Assembly (NCBI GenBank): GCA_021229015.1 | Contig: CM037783.1 | Span: 10,239,324 to 10,303,323 of the forward strand | Reading direction: 5' to 3' | From: Solen grandis | Lineage: Eukaryota > Mollusca > Bivalvia > Adapedonta > Solenidae | Length of the DNA stretch: 64,000 bases | Part shown: one piece after another, positions 36,201 through 46,987 of the stretch | How the letters are laid out: the number at the start of each line of letters is the position of its first letter | Numbering within the stretch: position 1 is the stretch's first letter | Made by a program: the position numbers and the translations under genes | Notes under the pieces: model-generated | Seen by the model: the letters and a program-made list of their open reading frames with translations, nothing else | What the model was told of the DNA's origin: nothing | The model's database searches: none

Positions 36201-36458
36201 TAAAATTTTCACATTATTTTTCTTTTTGCAGCCATGGCAACCAGAGTTCTTCATGGATCAACTTTATTTTAGCAACTTTTGTAGAGCCTCACCCAAGGAA
36301 CATTCCTGCCAAGTTTCATTAAATTCTGTCCAGCGGTTTCAGAGGAGATGTCGTTTAAAGCAAATTGTTGACGACGGATGACGGACGACGCACGACGCCG
36401 GACGAAGGGCAATCACAAAAGCTCACCTTGAGCACTTTGTGCTCAGGTGAGCTAAAAA
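33228..36458 (+). mobile_element. Hairpin-ended element, copy G, about 315-bp units, interrupted
   Basis: The 5' end AACAAGAGGCCCATGATGACC precedes ATCGCTCACCTGAG. Five full units of about 315 bp start near 33268, 33590, 33905, 34228 and 34550 (markers TTGCCATGGCAACCAGAGTT and AAGCCCCGCCCCTGGCGGCC). A sixth unit is split at 34890 by another element and resumes at 36161. The 3' hairpin AGCTCACCTTGAGCACTTT with GTGCTCAGGTGAGCTAAAAA closes the element. Units match those of copy B. The ORFs here are translations of the repeat. Confidence 0.85.
34891..36160 (+). mobile_element. Hairpin-ended element of a third family, nested in copy G
   Basis: It begins ACTAGAATTATCACTGAAGG near TGATTCATACCCCCACCCCC and ends in the hairpin TATACCCCCCCAAATTTCAT with TTGTGGGGGTATAATT. 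The core has five units of about 120 bp (marker TCTCATCAAGATCAATCTAC), then a GACGGACCGACCGACC run at 36068-36112. Removing it restores the copy G unit across the junction (...GAATATCTGTACTAA joined to TATTTTGAAATCTGGCC). Confidence 0.8.
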
Positions 36459-36639
36459 TCAATAATTATCGAGGTATAAGTAGTTAAGTGTAACTAGGGT
36501 AGCAACATTTTTGTATTTCTGCAATAACTCAACTGATTCAACCCAGATCTTCAAAAACTATTTATCACATGAAAGGTCTTTCAAAGCACTACAAATTATA
36601 CCCATGTCAAGCGGCTAAATTCATTTTACCCCAAGATAC

Positions 36640-37205
36640 AAAGTATATAGGGGCTATATTTGAGTCACGTCCATCGGTCAATTGGTACATCTATTGGTAG
36701 ACCCGTCTGTAGACAAGATTTGTCCTCCCTATAACTTCGGCTACTTTTGCCCGGATTTTGATAAAACTTAAAAAGACTGATAAGTGCCAAGCCCATTTGC
36801 GCATATCCTATATCCTTGAAATGTCAAAATTTGCTCAATTTTAAATGAGTTATGACCCTTTATTTTTGTTTTTAAGTAGATTTTGTCCGCACTATTTGGT
36901 CGGATTTTGATTTAACTTTACAATGATCATAATTACCAAGCCTAGTTGTGCATATCTTTGGCACACTATAATTCACTTGATTTTAATATTTTATCTTCTT
37001 TATTTCTCAGCTATTGTTGGTCAGATTTGGATATAACCTCACAGCCTTTATAAGTACCAACAGAAGTTGTATATATCCTCGACATGTTATGATCAGCTTA
37101 ATTTTGTTCATATTTTTTTTTATTTTTTTTTATCAGCGATACATGCATAAGCGTATCAGAGCTCTTTCTGGTTTTGGTGTGTCCTATTTCAATGCAAATT
37201 TTTGC
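36640..37205. repeat. Diverged tandem repeat, about 140-150-bp units
   Basis: Three decayed units share TTTGGTCGGATTTTGATTTAA-like and CCAAGCCTAGTTGTGCATATC-like stretches (around 36750, 36895, 37020). TATATAGGGGCTATAT at 36647-36662 is a possible end hairpin. Probably a fourth family of the same kind, without its 3' end. Confidence 0.45.
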
Positions 37206-37226
37206 ATTCTGTTCCTTGCTGATAAT

Positions 37227-37779
37227 TACAAAAGCCTATAGGATCACTGACAAAAAAAAAATATTTTGATGAAGGCGTTAAAATCTGAAATAAAGGCGTT
37301 ATTACACTAATAAACTCGTTATAACACAGAGAAAGGCATAATTACGCCAAAAAAGGCATTATAACGAGAATATAAGGCATTATTATGCGGAGAAAGGCAT
37401 AATAAAAAAAAAAAAGGCATAATTACGCGAATCTGAAACTCTTAACAACGGGAAACAAAGGCGTTATAACGCAAAACAAAGGCGTTATAACGCGAAAAAA
37501 GGCATTATAACGCGAATTTGAAACTCGTATGGGAATCAAAGGCGTTTTAAATTTTTCCTTTTTTTTCCTTGTTTCATTAAGCCTTTGTTTTGCTTATTAC
37601 GAGTTTCAGTTTAGCGTTATTACGCTTTTGTTTCGCATTATCATGCCTGTGTTTTGCGTTATTACAAGTTTCAATTTCGCGTTATTACGCCTCTGTTTTG
37701 CATTTAAATGCCTTTGGTTCACATTATAATGCCTTCATCAAAATATTTTATTTGTCAGTGATCCTAATAGGCTTTTGTA
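37227..37779. mobile_element. Foldback element of palindromic GCGTTATAACGC units
   Basis: The arms begin TACAAAAGCCTATAGGATCA (37227) and end as the reverse complement at 37779 with one extra base. The left half consists of units such as AAAGGCGTTATAACGCGAAA. The right half holds the same units inverted (TTTCGCGTTATTACGCCTTTG type). GATAAT occurs immediately outside both ends (37221-37226 and 37780-37785), a 6-bp target duplication. No ORF is believable; the 66- and 64-codon frames come from the repeats. Confidence 0.8.
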
Positions 37780-38084
37780 GATAATTTTCAAAAAATAATA
37801 AAGTTATGAATAGTTAATATAACAATATTTTAAACAAAATAAACTGTTGATCTCTACAAATCACTTGAATTGTAGATCTCTTCAAATAATTTACTGATAT
37901 CATGAACTGAATTATTGATATCAACAATTCATTTGAAGATATATCTAAATAATTGAAGATATCTATAAATATTTGAGTTTATGTAGATTTGGCGTTCCAT
38001 ACTCCCACAGCCCCCAATGTTTTTATAATGGTACAACAAAGCATACAAATTTTACTTATATCCATAGGACACAGATTACCCCAC

Positions 38085-38388
38085 AATTTTGTTTATTAGA
38101 ATGATATTTTTGTCAGTAAATATAATGAGACACTGCAAATATGAAAGAAGATGACTCTAAGATTAAATGAGCAATAATGACCCTGACCTCAACCAAATAT
38201 TGTGACCTTGACCTTCAAGTCAGAAACCTGATTCTTGTTCGAGACACACTGTTTTGTCTTAAGGATCCCTTATGCTTAATCACACCAGACACAATTTCAA
38301 GGTCAACTGATAATTGCTGTGACCTTGACCTTCAAGGTAAGGACATGGTTTTTGCCCATCACCATTTCATAGTGGGGACATAAAAAAA
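38085..38388 (+). mobile_element. Hairpin-ended element, GTGACCTTGACC family, partial copy
   Basis: Units marked TGTGACCTTGACCTTCAAG at about 38200 and 38318 are followed by the end TTTGCCCATCACCATTTCAT-AGTGGGGACATAAAAAAAA, whose GCCC..GGGGAC bases form a weak terminal hairpin. The same end is seen at 49391-49425 and, inverted, at 49583-49616. The 5' end is degraded. Confidence 0.65.
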
Positions 38389-38389
38389 A

Positions 38390-38895
38390 ATGCAGCAATG
38401 ATAGGGATTAAAGTAATGGAGAATATAGAACAGTTATATGATGTACAAATCATTATCTGTGAAGCATTTCATCCTAGGAAGTCAAAATAAGCATATATCA
38501 ATATTTAGTTTAAACCCTCCATTGCATTGTCTTTCAGTAAAACAAATAGGAGAATTTATAATGTTCAGCCTGAAACAAGTCTCAGCATGCATCAAAGAAG
38601 TTTTTTTGATAAAATAACTTTATATTTATCAAAGAAACTGTTATTCAATCAGAATACTTTATCAAAATTCTGTGAATACGAAATCTGTTTCAAATAATTG
38701 ACATCTCAACAAGCAATGGTCACAGTGTGTAACTTTTTTTTCCGAGAGTATAGGAATATCTACCAATGAAAAACGTTAAAATACTCAGTTGGCACTCTCT
38801 TTTGTCATCATCTGTAAGAAGATCAAAAATGAGGCTAGATAGTTATGCTAAAAAAACTTATACACCTGAAGACATTCAAATAAAATAGGTCAACC
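38390..38895. other. Non-coding stretch
   Basis: Intronic or intergenic sequence beyond the donor at 38988. I searched it for a following - strand exon of the neighbouring gene and found none. Confidence 0.4.
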
Positions 38896-38988
38896 CTAAA
38901 CAATCTTTATAAAGTATTCTAAAAAGAATATATTAAATACAGTGTATCTTAGTGATGCAATAAAAAGGAAAAAAAAACTGTAACTTAC

Positions 38989-41900
38989 CCCTTGGTAGCC
39001 TGTGTCATATCCATTGTCATAGTTTCCATACATATCCTGCATCTGGTATGGTATCCCAACACCTCTTTGCTGACCTATATCCTCTTGCCCCTGTGATTCC
39101 TGAACAGGTACCAGTGCTAGCTGCTGATTTGGGGAACCAGACCCTGGTGGTGGACTGATAAGCCTCAGGTTAATATCAACACTTATGCGCTGTCCATCTT
39201 CTGTTGTTATTTCTTGTGTGATTGGTTTTAATTCCATGTGTCGCCTGTAGGGTGAGGCTGGGTTCACAGCTGTTGGAACAAGCTCAGTAGCCACTGGAGG
39301 AGCTGGTTTGTTTTCCAAAGGCTGCAGATGCCGTGTAGGTGTAGCATACCCTCTCTGTTCTTGAGCACTACTCTGACCAGTCGAGTAACTCATGTTGGGT
39401 GGCTTATATACATTAGTGCCAGAGCTTGTCACACGAGGTGGTGCCTCATATGTGTAAGCATATTTAACATTTGAATTTGTATTCCATTTTTGTGGTTTCT
39501 TACTGGCACTGCCTTTACCTGTAGCAGAAGCAGTGTCCTTTTTTACGCTTAAGACAGCTGCTTTCTTGGCCCAAAGCTCTTCAGCTGAAGATGGCTTGAA
39601 CCCAAGTGGGTACTGGTCTTGAATAGGTGGCTCATATCCTAAATGTTCTGGTTGTGCTGAATTGGGTGGTAACTTCTTTTTCTGCCCCTTATGTTTAGAT
39701 GGTACTTTTGGCGAGATAAATATATGATCAAGTTTCCCTTCCTCCTCTTTTTTCTTATGAACAATATCTCTGTAAGACTTTCTGGGAGGCCTCCCATAGT
39801 CATGTTTATTTTGTTCAACATAGTCATATTTAGGAGCTTTTGGATTCACTATTTCCATCTTGGCAACATCTTCTGGGTCATAGAAATCAGGTTTAGAATC
39901 TTGTTTTGCAAGATGCTGTTGGTAATACTGACCTTGTCCTTCATGATAAGGGTTTTGAGGTGGGTCTCCCCATTCTTGACTTTGTTGTACATAGTTATTA
40001 TATTCTAAAGAGTCTCTATACTGACTTCGCACAGTGTCTCTCTCATCTGGAAAATCTAAAGAATCATGTACAAAATTATTTTCTTTATCATTATTGTCTT
40101 TTGGCAAACTTGTAACATCTGACCTCCGCTCTATATCCTTAAGTTTTTGCTTATCTAAGCGCCTTTTTAAATCCCTTTGATATTCCTTTTCTTTTCGTAA
40201 ATCTTGCTCATCCATTTCAGTATTTTGCCTGCCTCTTGGAGAAGCTTGAACTGGCCTATGAGGTTCTCTCTCTATTCCTTTTCTTTCACCCTGTAACCTC
40301 ATATATTGTTCATGCTGATCATACGGATCATTATCTCTTCCATATCCATACTTATTCCGATCCTCGTATCTCTGATCATCCAGATTTTTATCATTTTGCC
40401 TGAATCTCTGATCATCCATATTTCTATTACGTTGATTGTCATGATTGCCATAACCATTCATATCATGATTTCTGTCTTCATATCTATCATTTGCTCTAGG
40501 TTTACCACTGAGCATGTCCCTATTCCTATTTTCATAGCGATCTTGTTCATACCTCCTCTTTTGATTGCGACTGTAGGTTATCATCACCACCATAAGCTCT
40601 ATTTTTGTTCTCCATGTCTCTAAATGTCTTCTGATCCCTTTCCTCAATATCCTCAAGCCTACTACTTACAAATCTATACTCTTCTTCCTCCTCCTTTGTG
40701 AATGATGGAGATTCTACATACACTCTTTTTACAGATTCATCTGGTTTACCACTATTTGGCTTGGAAGTACTATGCTGATGATCCAAAGGAGGATGCTGGG
40801 GTGGCAGTCCACGATGGGCAGAATTTTTCCTTGAGGAACCTTTCCTTGATAGTTTTCCTGCTGAGGAATGTTTTGGTTCACCCCAGTCTGGAGGAGTTGG
40901 TTCCCTGTTGTATACTGCTTGCTGCTCTTCTTGATTTGGAGAAGCAGTGTAAGGAGTAGGAGCCCGATCTCTAAGAGGGCTCCTATAATTTTCTCTTGAT
41001 TCTGGTTTTCTGGAAGCAGAATCAAACCTTACTTCATTCACATTTGAATATTGTCTTGGTGTAAAATTGTCATTTGAAGGTATAATACCTTGTGCTCTTT
41101 GAACCTCCGGGTTTACAATGGCATACACAGAGTTACCATTCAAATTTGTAGCAGGTTCTTTTTGTGGAGGAGGGGTTGTCTGAACTGGGGGAGAAGGTGG
41201 CTTATTGTATCTGCTGGAATCTAGACCTGCCTGAGTATCAAATGGGTATGGCACTTTTAAATCATCGGCTAGATCAGATGGGTGTGTCTCAACATTCTGA
41301 GGGTCACCTTGGCGATCTCTGTATGTGTCTTGTTCTGCATTTCTGAAATTATCAGAAGATTTTATATGTGGTAACTGAGAAACTACAAGAGGACTTTCTA
41401 CTTCATAAGTCCTATGAGTAGTTTGCTGATGAGCAGAAAAGTGAACTACATCCGGATCAGAAGCATGCAAATTCTGACCCAGTGAAAACTTCTGTGGAGA
41501 AAAAGTTTGTGCTTCAGAGGGAGAATCAATATCACTAGTAAGGTGATTATTTGGTGAAAGCTGACTTAAATCTAAAGGTGGAACACTTTGTTCGACAGTA
41601 TTTACAGACAATGGTTTCTTAGACTGTGAAACACGACCATGCTGTGAGACTAAACTTAAGTGAGTGAGCTGATGCTGTTCTAAGCTGTACTCATGCAAAT
41701 GCTGGTTCCCATGCAAGCTTTCTTCCCAGCTGGGTTTAGTTTCGTTCAAACTGTGCTCCCTTGTGTTTGTCTTTTCATGCAAACTTGGTGTGGTGCTAGA
41801 AGAATCCTTTTTGACCTCTTCCTTCGTAAGTGCAGAACATGTACCGACCTTTGACCTTAAATTAGAATGATTATTTGTATTTTTCACAACACTAAAACTG

Positions 41901-42587
41901 CAATCATCTATACCACTCTGATTAGTGTCAGTTAATGCACTGAGCTCTTCATTCCCGCCACCTATATTCTTTGCAGCACCTTCACCAGCATTCAAGTTTG
42001 CATGTGAAGCCAATTTATTATGAAGCAATTCTGACAGAGAATCATTTATTAAACAAGAACCACTACCTTTCAAAGATTGATAAGCATACAAATTACTACT
42101 TTGATTTTGTCTATTATCCACACAAACTGGAACCCTATCTACATCTGTATCCTTAGTGGTCTGCAAGCTCTGGGTCTTGCCATGCACTTGCTGTGAAGAT
42201 GACTGGGCTGGAAGCTGTGAATCTGGGTTAGAAGCAGTGTTTAAGCTAAGTCTAGATTTGCTAACATTATATTCAGTATTGGCAATATTTGTAGTATTAG
42301 TGTTAGAACTGGTTACACTAACACAAGACGACACAACATCTAAAGCAGTGGAATCAACTGACGCCGTGCAAGCTGCCGTGGGAGGTGCTGCTTCTGTGGT
42401 GTCCAGCAAGAGAGCACTAAGTGATGAGTTCTGCCTGACTATTCGTCCGTGAGATGCTGAAGACCTTGGTGTATAGTAAGACCTAATACGCGAAATTGAC
42501 ATATTACCTCTCTGCCTCCATGGCATACCCAGGAGAATCCATTATCTCCCAGATTTATCACAGCAAGCAATAATCCAGTGGTTGTTT
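38989..42587 (-). CDS. Large exon of an unrecognised disordered protein, one apparent frameshift
   Basis: The exon runs from an acceptor (CTGATTTCAG, intron end 42588) to a GTAAGT donor at 38988. ATG at 42526 (MPWRQRGNMSISRIRSYYTP) has an in-frame TAA shortly upstream. The first frame stays open for 659 codons to 40547; a second frame continues to the donor. ATG to donor is 3538 nt, one more than 1179 codons, so a single extra base would explain it. The N-terminal half is S/T/H/Q-rich and disordered. The middle has charged, repetitive RYEDRNHDMNGYG and DDQRF-type motifs (about 40290-40520). The C-terminal part holds SSAEELWAKKAAVLSVKK and ITTEDGQRISVDINLRLISP. No domain, signal peptide or membrane segment is seen. 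Further exons must exist downstream but were not found. Function unknown. Confidence 0.75.
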
Positions 42588-42649
42588 CTGAAATCAGACA
42601 GAAAATTCTGTTTTTAAAATTGTGTACTTAAACAAATGTATAAAGAAAA

Positions 42650-43286
42650 ACAAGAGGGCAAAGATGGCCCTGAAATCGCTCACCTGAGAAATATTGCCAT
42701 CATTGCCTGTTATATAACATAGTCATACTGAATACATAATCATCGCAGAAGTACTGCAAGATAATTGTAATTCCACACAAAAAAATAACCTCCTATGTAA
42801 GTCTATGTAAAATCATGCGACTCCTGGAGCGGAACCAATTTTGACCCTAGAGCCCATGATGTAGACAAACTTGATAGATGTCTACTAGGCCATTTTACAC
42901 ACCAAATATCTTGACTCTTGACCTTATGGTTCCTGACAAGAGGATTTTTTCTAGTTTTTCCTATATAAATCTATGTAAAATAAGGTGACCCCTGGGTTGG
43001 GGCCAATATTACCCCAGGGTAATGATTTGAACAAACTTGATAGAGGTCCAGTAGACAATGCTATATGCCAAGTTCCTGTGACCTAGTTTTTCAACCAATC
43101 AAAACAATTTGAACCATATTGATAGTGGTCTTCATAACAATTAATTTTGTGAAGTTTGGTCAAAATCCATTTAGTGGTTAAGGAGATGTTGTTTAAAGGA
43201 AATTGTTAACAACAGATGAACGCATGAATGATGGACACTGGACACAGCATCATCCCAATAGCTCACCATGCACTACTGCATGCACA
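42650..43286 (+). mobile_element. Hairpin-ended element, copy H, diverged
   Basis: The 5' end ACAAGAGGGCAAAGATGGCC and ATCGCTCACCTGAGAAATA are clear. The core has two to three decayed units of the copy F type (GACCCCTGGGTTGGGGCC). The 3' end is mutated to AGCTCACCATGCACTACTGC-ATGCAC. It lies in the - strand gene region, just upstream of the acceptor at 42588. Confidence 0.7.
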
Positions 43287-43451
43287 TGCCATTAAAATAC
43301 TAATCAAGTGTATTTCCCATTAAATGTCCATTAAAACAGCAAAAAACATCAATCTAACAGTTGAACATATTTAATTGTTTACACCTTTAAAATTCCATAA
43401 AAATATCCTTTTAATGGCCATGAATAGGGCCAAAAACATCAATAATAACTG

Positions 43452-43760
43452 CACAAGAGGGCCCTAGAACACTCACAAGAGTACCATCAGCATAATGAAA
43501 CAATTCAATTTAATCTTGATTAAAATTTAAGATAAACTAGAAATGTGTGTAGGACACGCATGCCCCTGCCATTATGTTAATTAGAAGATATTTTTGTCAG
43601 TGAATATGAAAAATTGGAAATATAAAAGATGATTGTAAGATCAAATGAGCGCTGTGACCCTGACCTCAGCCAGGTGATGTGACATTGACCTTCAAGCTAG
43701 CAACCTGTACTTGTTTTGTGACACAGTGTTTTGTTCTAAGGATCCCTCCTTGTACCTTGT
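43452..43760 (+). mobile_element. Fragments of two hairpin-ended families
   Basis: GCACAAGAGGGCCCTAGAAC at 43452 is a truncated 5' end of the copy A-J family. At 43537 CTAGAAATGTGTGTAGGACAC opens a partial copy of the GTGACCTTGACC family (to about 43760, units near 43660-43700), truncated before its 3' hairpin. Confidence 0.55.
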
Positions 43761-44220
43761 TATTTCAAAACATGACTATACACAACAAAGACACAGCCCA
43801 GACAGGACTGCTTACACAAATATCACTAGTTTGTATCTCAAATAGACATTAATATATATCTTTATTTCCTCCAGTTTTGAATAAATAACATGAAATACAA
43901 ACATTTTAATACACACAAGACACAATAAACTATTTAACTTAACTCAAACATCCTAAACACAATAGGAAGAAAAAACATAAATGGTTACAAATATGTAATT
44001 TACATCAGGAACATTCATAGCAGAGTCACAAAAAAAGCAGAAATATTTTTAAATATAGATAAACCCTTGATTAGTCATTACCGAGACTACTGTATGAATG
44101 TTAAAAGACACTTATAGAACAATTATGAGAGATCAACAAAATGCATGAGCCAATACAGGAAACAGATGTATCCAAGGAAAAGAAAGTATAATAATAATAT
44201 TAATAATAAAATACCCCTTC
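43760..44220. other. Non-coding stretch
   Basis: AT-rich, with no exon or repeat end that I can support. It ends in the TA microsatellite at 44222-44258. Confidence 0.45.
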
Positions 44221-44221
<1 letters not shown>

Positions 44222-44261
<40 letters not shown>

Positions 44262-44350
44262 CACATATACATATACTGTGAAATCATTTCGTGGGGATGA
44301 AGTTTCGTGGATTTGGTGAAAAAACATGTTTGTGGGGAAAAAAAATATCT
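44222..44350 (+). repeat. TA microsatellite and partial TACTGTAAAATCATT-type MITE
   Basis: A TA run at 44226-44258 is followed by ATACTGTGAAATCATTTCGTG and TCGTGGATTTGGTG. The counterpart in opposite orientation is at 47440-47535, where the - strand reads ACTGTAAAATCATTATATTTCG. This end is a widespread bivalve MITE type; only one arm is present. Confidence 0.6.
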
Positions 44351-44500
44351 TTTTTTTAATTTATTTATTTCAACGTTATCTGGACGTTGACTTGAAGACC
44401 TTTACAAAATTTAAGTTGAAAAGAATGCAGCCTAATATTGGTCATAATATGTTAATGACATGGCATTTAGTATATGTTAAGATCTGTATTTAGTACTTAC

Positions 44501-44685
44501 TTTTAGGGAGCGTTAATCGACCAAAGTAAGTGTAAATAAATCTAAGCTTGTGGTCATATAATCTTTGTAACATTTCAACCATGTATTGCTTAGGATAAAA
44601 AACGAGGTCACCACAGATGTGGCACAGCATCATATCCCAGACCAACTCGTCATCAAATGGGGCTAGACAGGATATCCTGTAGTGC
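44501..44685 (-). CDS. Internal exon with C..CHIC motif, gene unknown
   Basis: An acceptor CCACTTGCCCCCAG (just above 44685) and a donor GTAAGT (44500-44495) bound 185 nt that encode, without stops, HYRISCLAPFDDELVWDMML followed by CHICGDLVFYPKQYMVEMLQ and RLYDHKLRFIYTYFGRLTLP. Phase is 1 on both sides. The spaced Cys residues and CHIC suggest a small metal-binding knuckle, but the domain is not one I can name. Splicing straight to the acceptor at 42588 would add nine codons and stop (TGA at 42561-42559), upstream of the ATG at 42526. It is therefore either a preceding gene's penultimate exon or part of an alternative transcript. Confidence 0.6.
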
Positions 44686-45576
44686 CTGGGGGCAAGTGGA
44701 CAAAGGGGGCACAGCAGGTGTCAATCAATTGTCTTTATGAGAACGACCAATCACTGTTATATTGGCCATAATACAGAGTGGATCTCTCCGGGGTACGGAC
44801 AATACCCCCTCCGGACAATTCCCCCTTAGGACAATACCCCCTCGGACAATACCCCCTCGGACAATATGCCAGGGTGGACAATACCCCCTTCATATAAAAA
44901 TTATATATTTATGCATTAAAATATTTATTTATGATATACATGAATAATAAAGCATTAAATATTGTGAAATTTTGTTGCTTTGGTGATTGAAAAACTAAAA
45001 TAAGTGCAGGCATAAAGTGTTTGCAAATTGTGTTAATCCTTGTGAATCAAACTAGCTGTTAATTTACGCAATATTTGATTTGTACCTTAATTACCAAATA
45101 ATTATACACAATTATTTAAAAAATTAAAAAAAAATGTTGTTTGCAGTGTTATAAGTGTAATGTGTTATAACAAGAATAAGAAAGATGTAATTAGAGTTTA
45201 TTATTAATCATTCAATTAATTATAATTATAAAAATAATCAATTACTATTATACCAATTTTAACTAATTATATTGTACAGTTCACAAGATATATGTTTGTT
45301 GATATGTGTTCTTTGTAAGGTACAAGGACAATTATTAAAGCTAGTTGTAATTATATGCCTTCTTTGAAGTATATAAGTATATAATTTTTAAAATGGAAAA
45401 TTACCAAAATTACCATTATAAAACTAGAAAAAATGCAATTACCACATTGCTTTATTGATTGAAGTATGCAATGGATCAATCATGCATGAAACTTCTATGT
45501 TTTAATGCTATTTATTGAAATATTTGAATCTTGATTGAACGTTATTTATATTTATGATTATATTGATTATTTCCAG

Positions 45577-45730
45577 TAGGTGGTTTGAAGACAAAGAGGT
45601 TTACAATGACATTATAAGACTGATTAGACCTGTGTGCAGAATCATTAAAAAAAGAAGGGAAAAAACAGAAAGGGGATTTTGTTATGCATACTTAGCCAAG
45701 CCCTTGGATTTAAGCTTTGATTCTGTGTAA
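45577..45730 (+). CDS. Exon-like ORF inside the foldback element
   Basis: After the acceptor-like TTGATTATTTCCAG, 50 codons run to TAA at 45728-45730 (RWFEDKEVYNDIIRLIRPVC..., ...ERGFCYAYLAKPLDLSFD). The amino-acid mix looks like real protein in an otherwise very AT-rich interior. It might be a captured host exon or a transposase remnant; no family recognised. Confidence 0.3.
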
Positions 45731-46586
45731 AAATACAAATTGTGAATCCTTGCATTGATAGATATTTGACAAACTTATCTGACAAATATGTACAGTAATC
45801 CTACCAGTGTATAGATTACTGTATTTGCCGCACCTTCAACCTCTGTTTGACAGACTAGCTATCTTTGGATACTTGGATTGTTACAGACTTTTTATGTTAT
45901 TTGATACACAAGGAATGTGTATTCAGCTTTTGCAAAAAAAAACATAGAAAAGATTAATTCTTTTCTTTAAATTCATATCACGAATATTACAGAATGTCAT
46001 CATGACATCAAAATTATTACTGGTACACTATTGTTAGGGGGTTGTTAAATCCCAGCAAACAGGCATCATCGTATGACATGTTTTACCTGTGTTCAACTAT
46101 TCAGGGATTGTTTCCCAATAAATAGCGCTCTGTTTCATTTTAACTTCTCAAGTAATTAAGATTTTTTGAAACTTAAAAACTTAAAAAAAAAAAAAACTTA
46201 AAAACTTTCAAGACGTTTATCAAGATTTCAATCTGTGATAAGAGTCTCATTTTAGTTTAAAATAAATGACTTGCACATATCAGAAATATTTCAATGGATA
46301 TTTCAGGGGTTGATATGCTATTTGAGTAGGGCTTTGGATACTTGGATTGTTACAGACTTTTTATGTTATTTGATACACAAGGAATGTGTATTCAGCTTTT
46401 GCAAAAAATCTATGAAAAAAAAAAAAACATAGAAAAGATTAATTCTTACCACAATTAAGTATGTGCTTTTATCCATGCTTTTATCCATGTGGAAATAAAT
46501 CATTAACCTTTGATTGTCTTAAGTTATTTTCAAATCCCTATATCATCATCAATTATTCAATGTCACCCTAATTCAATGATTTTTAT

Positions 46587-46589
<3 letters not shown>

Positions 46590-46631
<42 letters not shown>
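46590..46631. repeat. GA microsatellite
   Basis: About 20 GA dinucleotides in a row inside the foldback element; its length is likely to vary between individuals. Confidence 0.9.
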
Positions 46632-46635
<4 letters not shown>

Positions 46636-46987
46636 CAATTAAATTTATATTAAATGAAATCATAATTAGTATAATAAGACTACTCCCATGTAAAAAGATA
46701 CTTTCCATATCAATAATTTAGTCTAAAATTGTATATAGACATGTCCATGAATTCATCTCAAAATGAACATTTTAGTACATGAGTAAACAAAGGGAAATAA
46801 ACATTAACTAATTTTCATATTTATTTATTATTAACTTTATAAAATGACTTTAAAAAACATTGAGGGGGAATTGTCCTAAGGGGGAATTGTCCTAAGGGGG
46901 AATTGTCCTGAGGGGGAATTGTCCGAGGGGGTATTGTCCTAAGGGGGTATTGTCCGGAGGGGGTATTGTCCTACACTCGATCTCTCC

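Larger units (their letters stand above)
44781..46987. mobile_element. Foldback/MULE-like element with iterated terminal repeats
   Basis: A 9-bp direct repeat GATCTCTCC (44781-44789 and 46979-46987) flanks 44790-46978. Both arms are tandem 15-16 bp units GGACAATACCCCCTYM: about six on the left (44797-44890) and seven on the right (46863-46971, inverted). The first three units have a matching order of spacer variants. The interior is AT-rich and holds a direct duplication of about 100 bp (45880-45962 and 46333-46447) and an exon-like ORF (45577-45730). The long arms and 9-bp target size fit Mutator-like elements; no transposase is present. Confidence 0.75.

Noticed and set aside
33410..36381. 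Several 60-145-codon ORFs in copies B and G and in the CCCCC family
   Set aside because: They recur because the DNA units recur; frames shift with indels in T-runs and end at element borders.
40306..40623. Plus-strand ORF of about 105 codons rich in I
   Set aside because: It is the antisense shadow of the charged repeat region of the minus-strand gene.
38989..42587. Assignment of the large exon to the JHY (ciliary) protein family
   Set aside because: Only a vague likeness of the SSAEELWAKKAAVLS motif was noticed; no conserved domain of that family is visible in the window.
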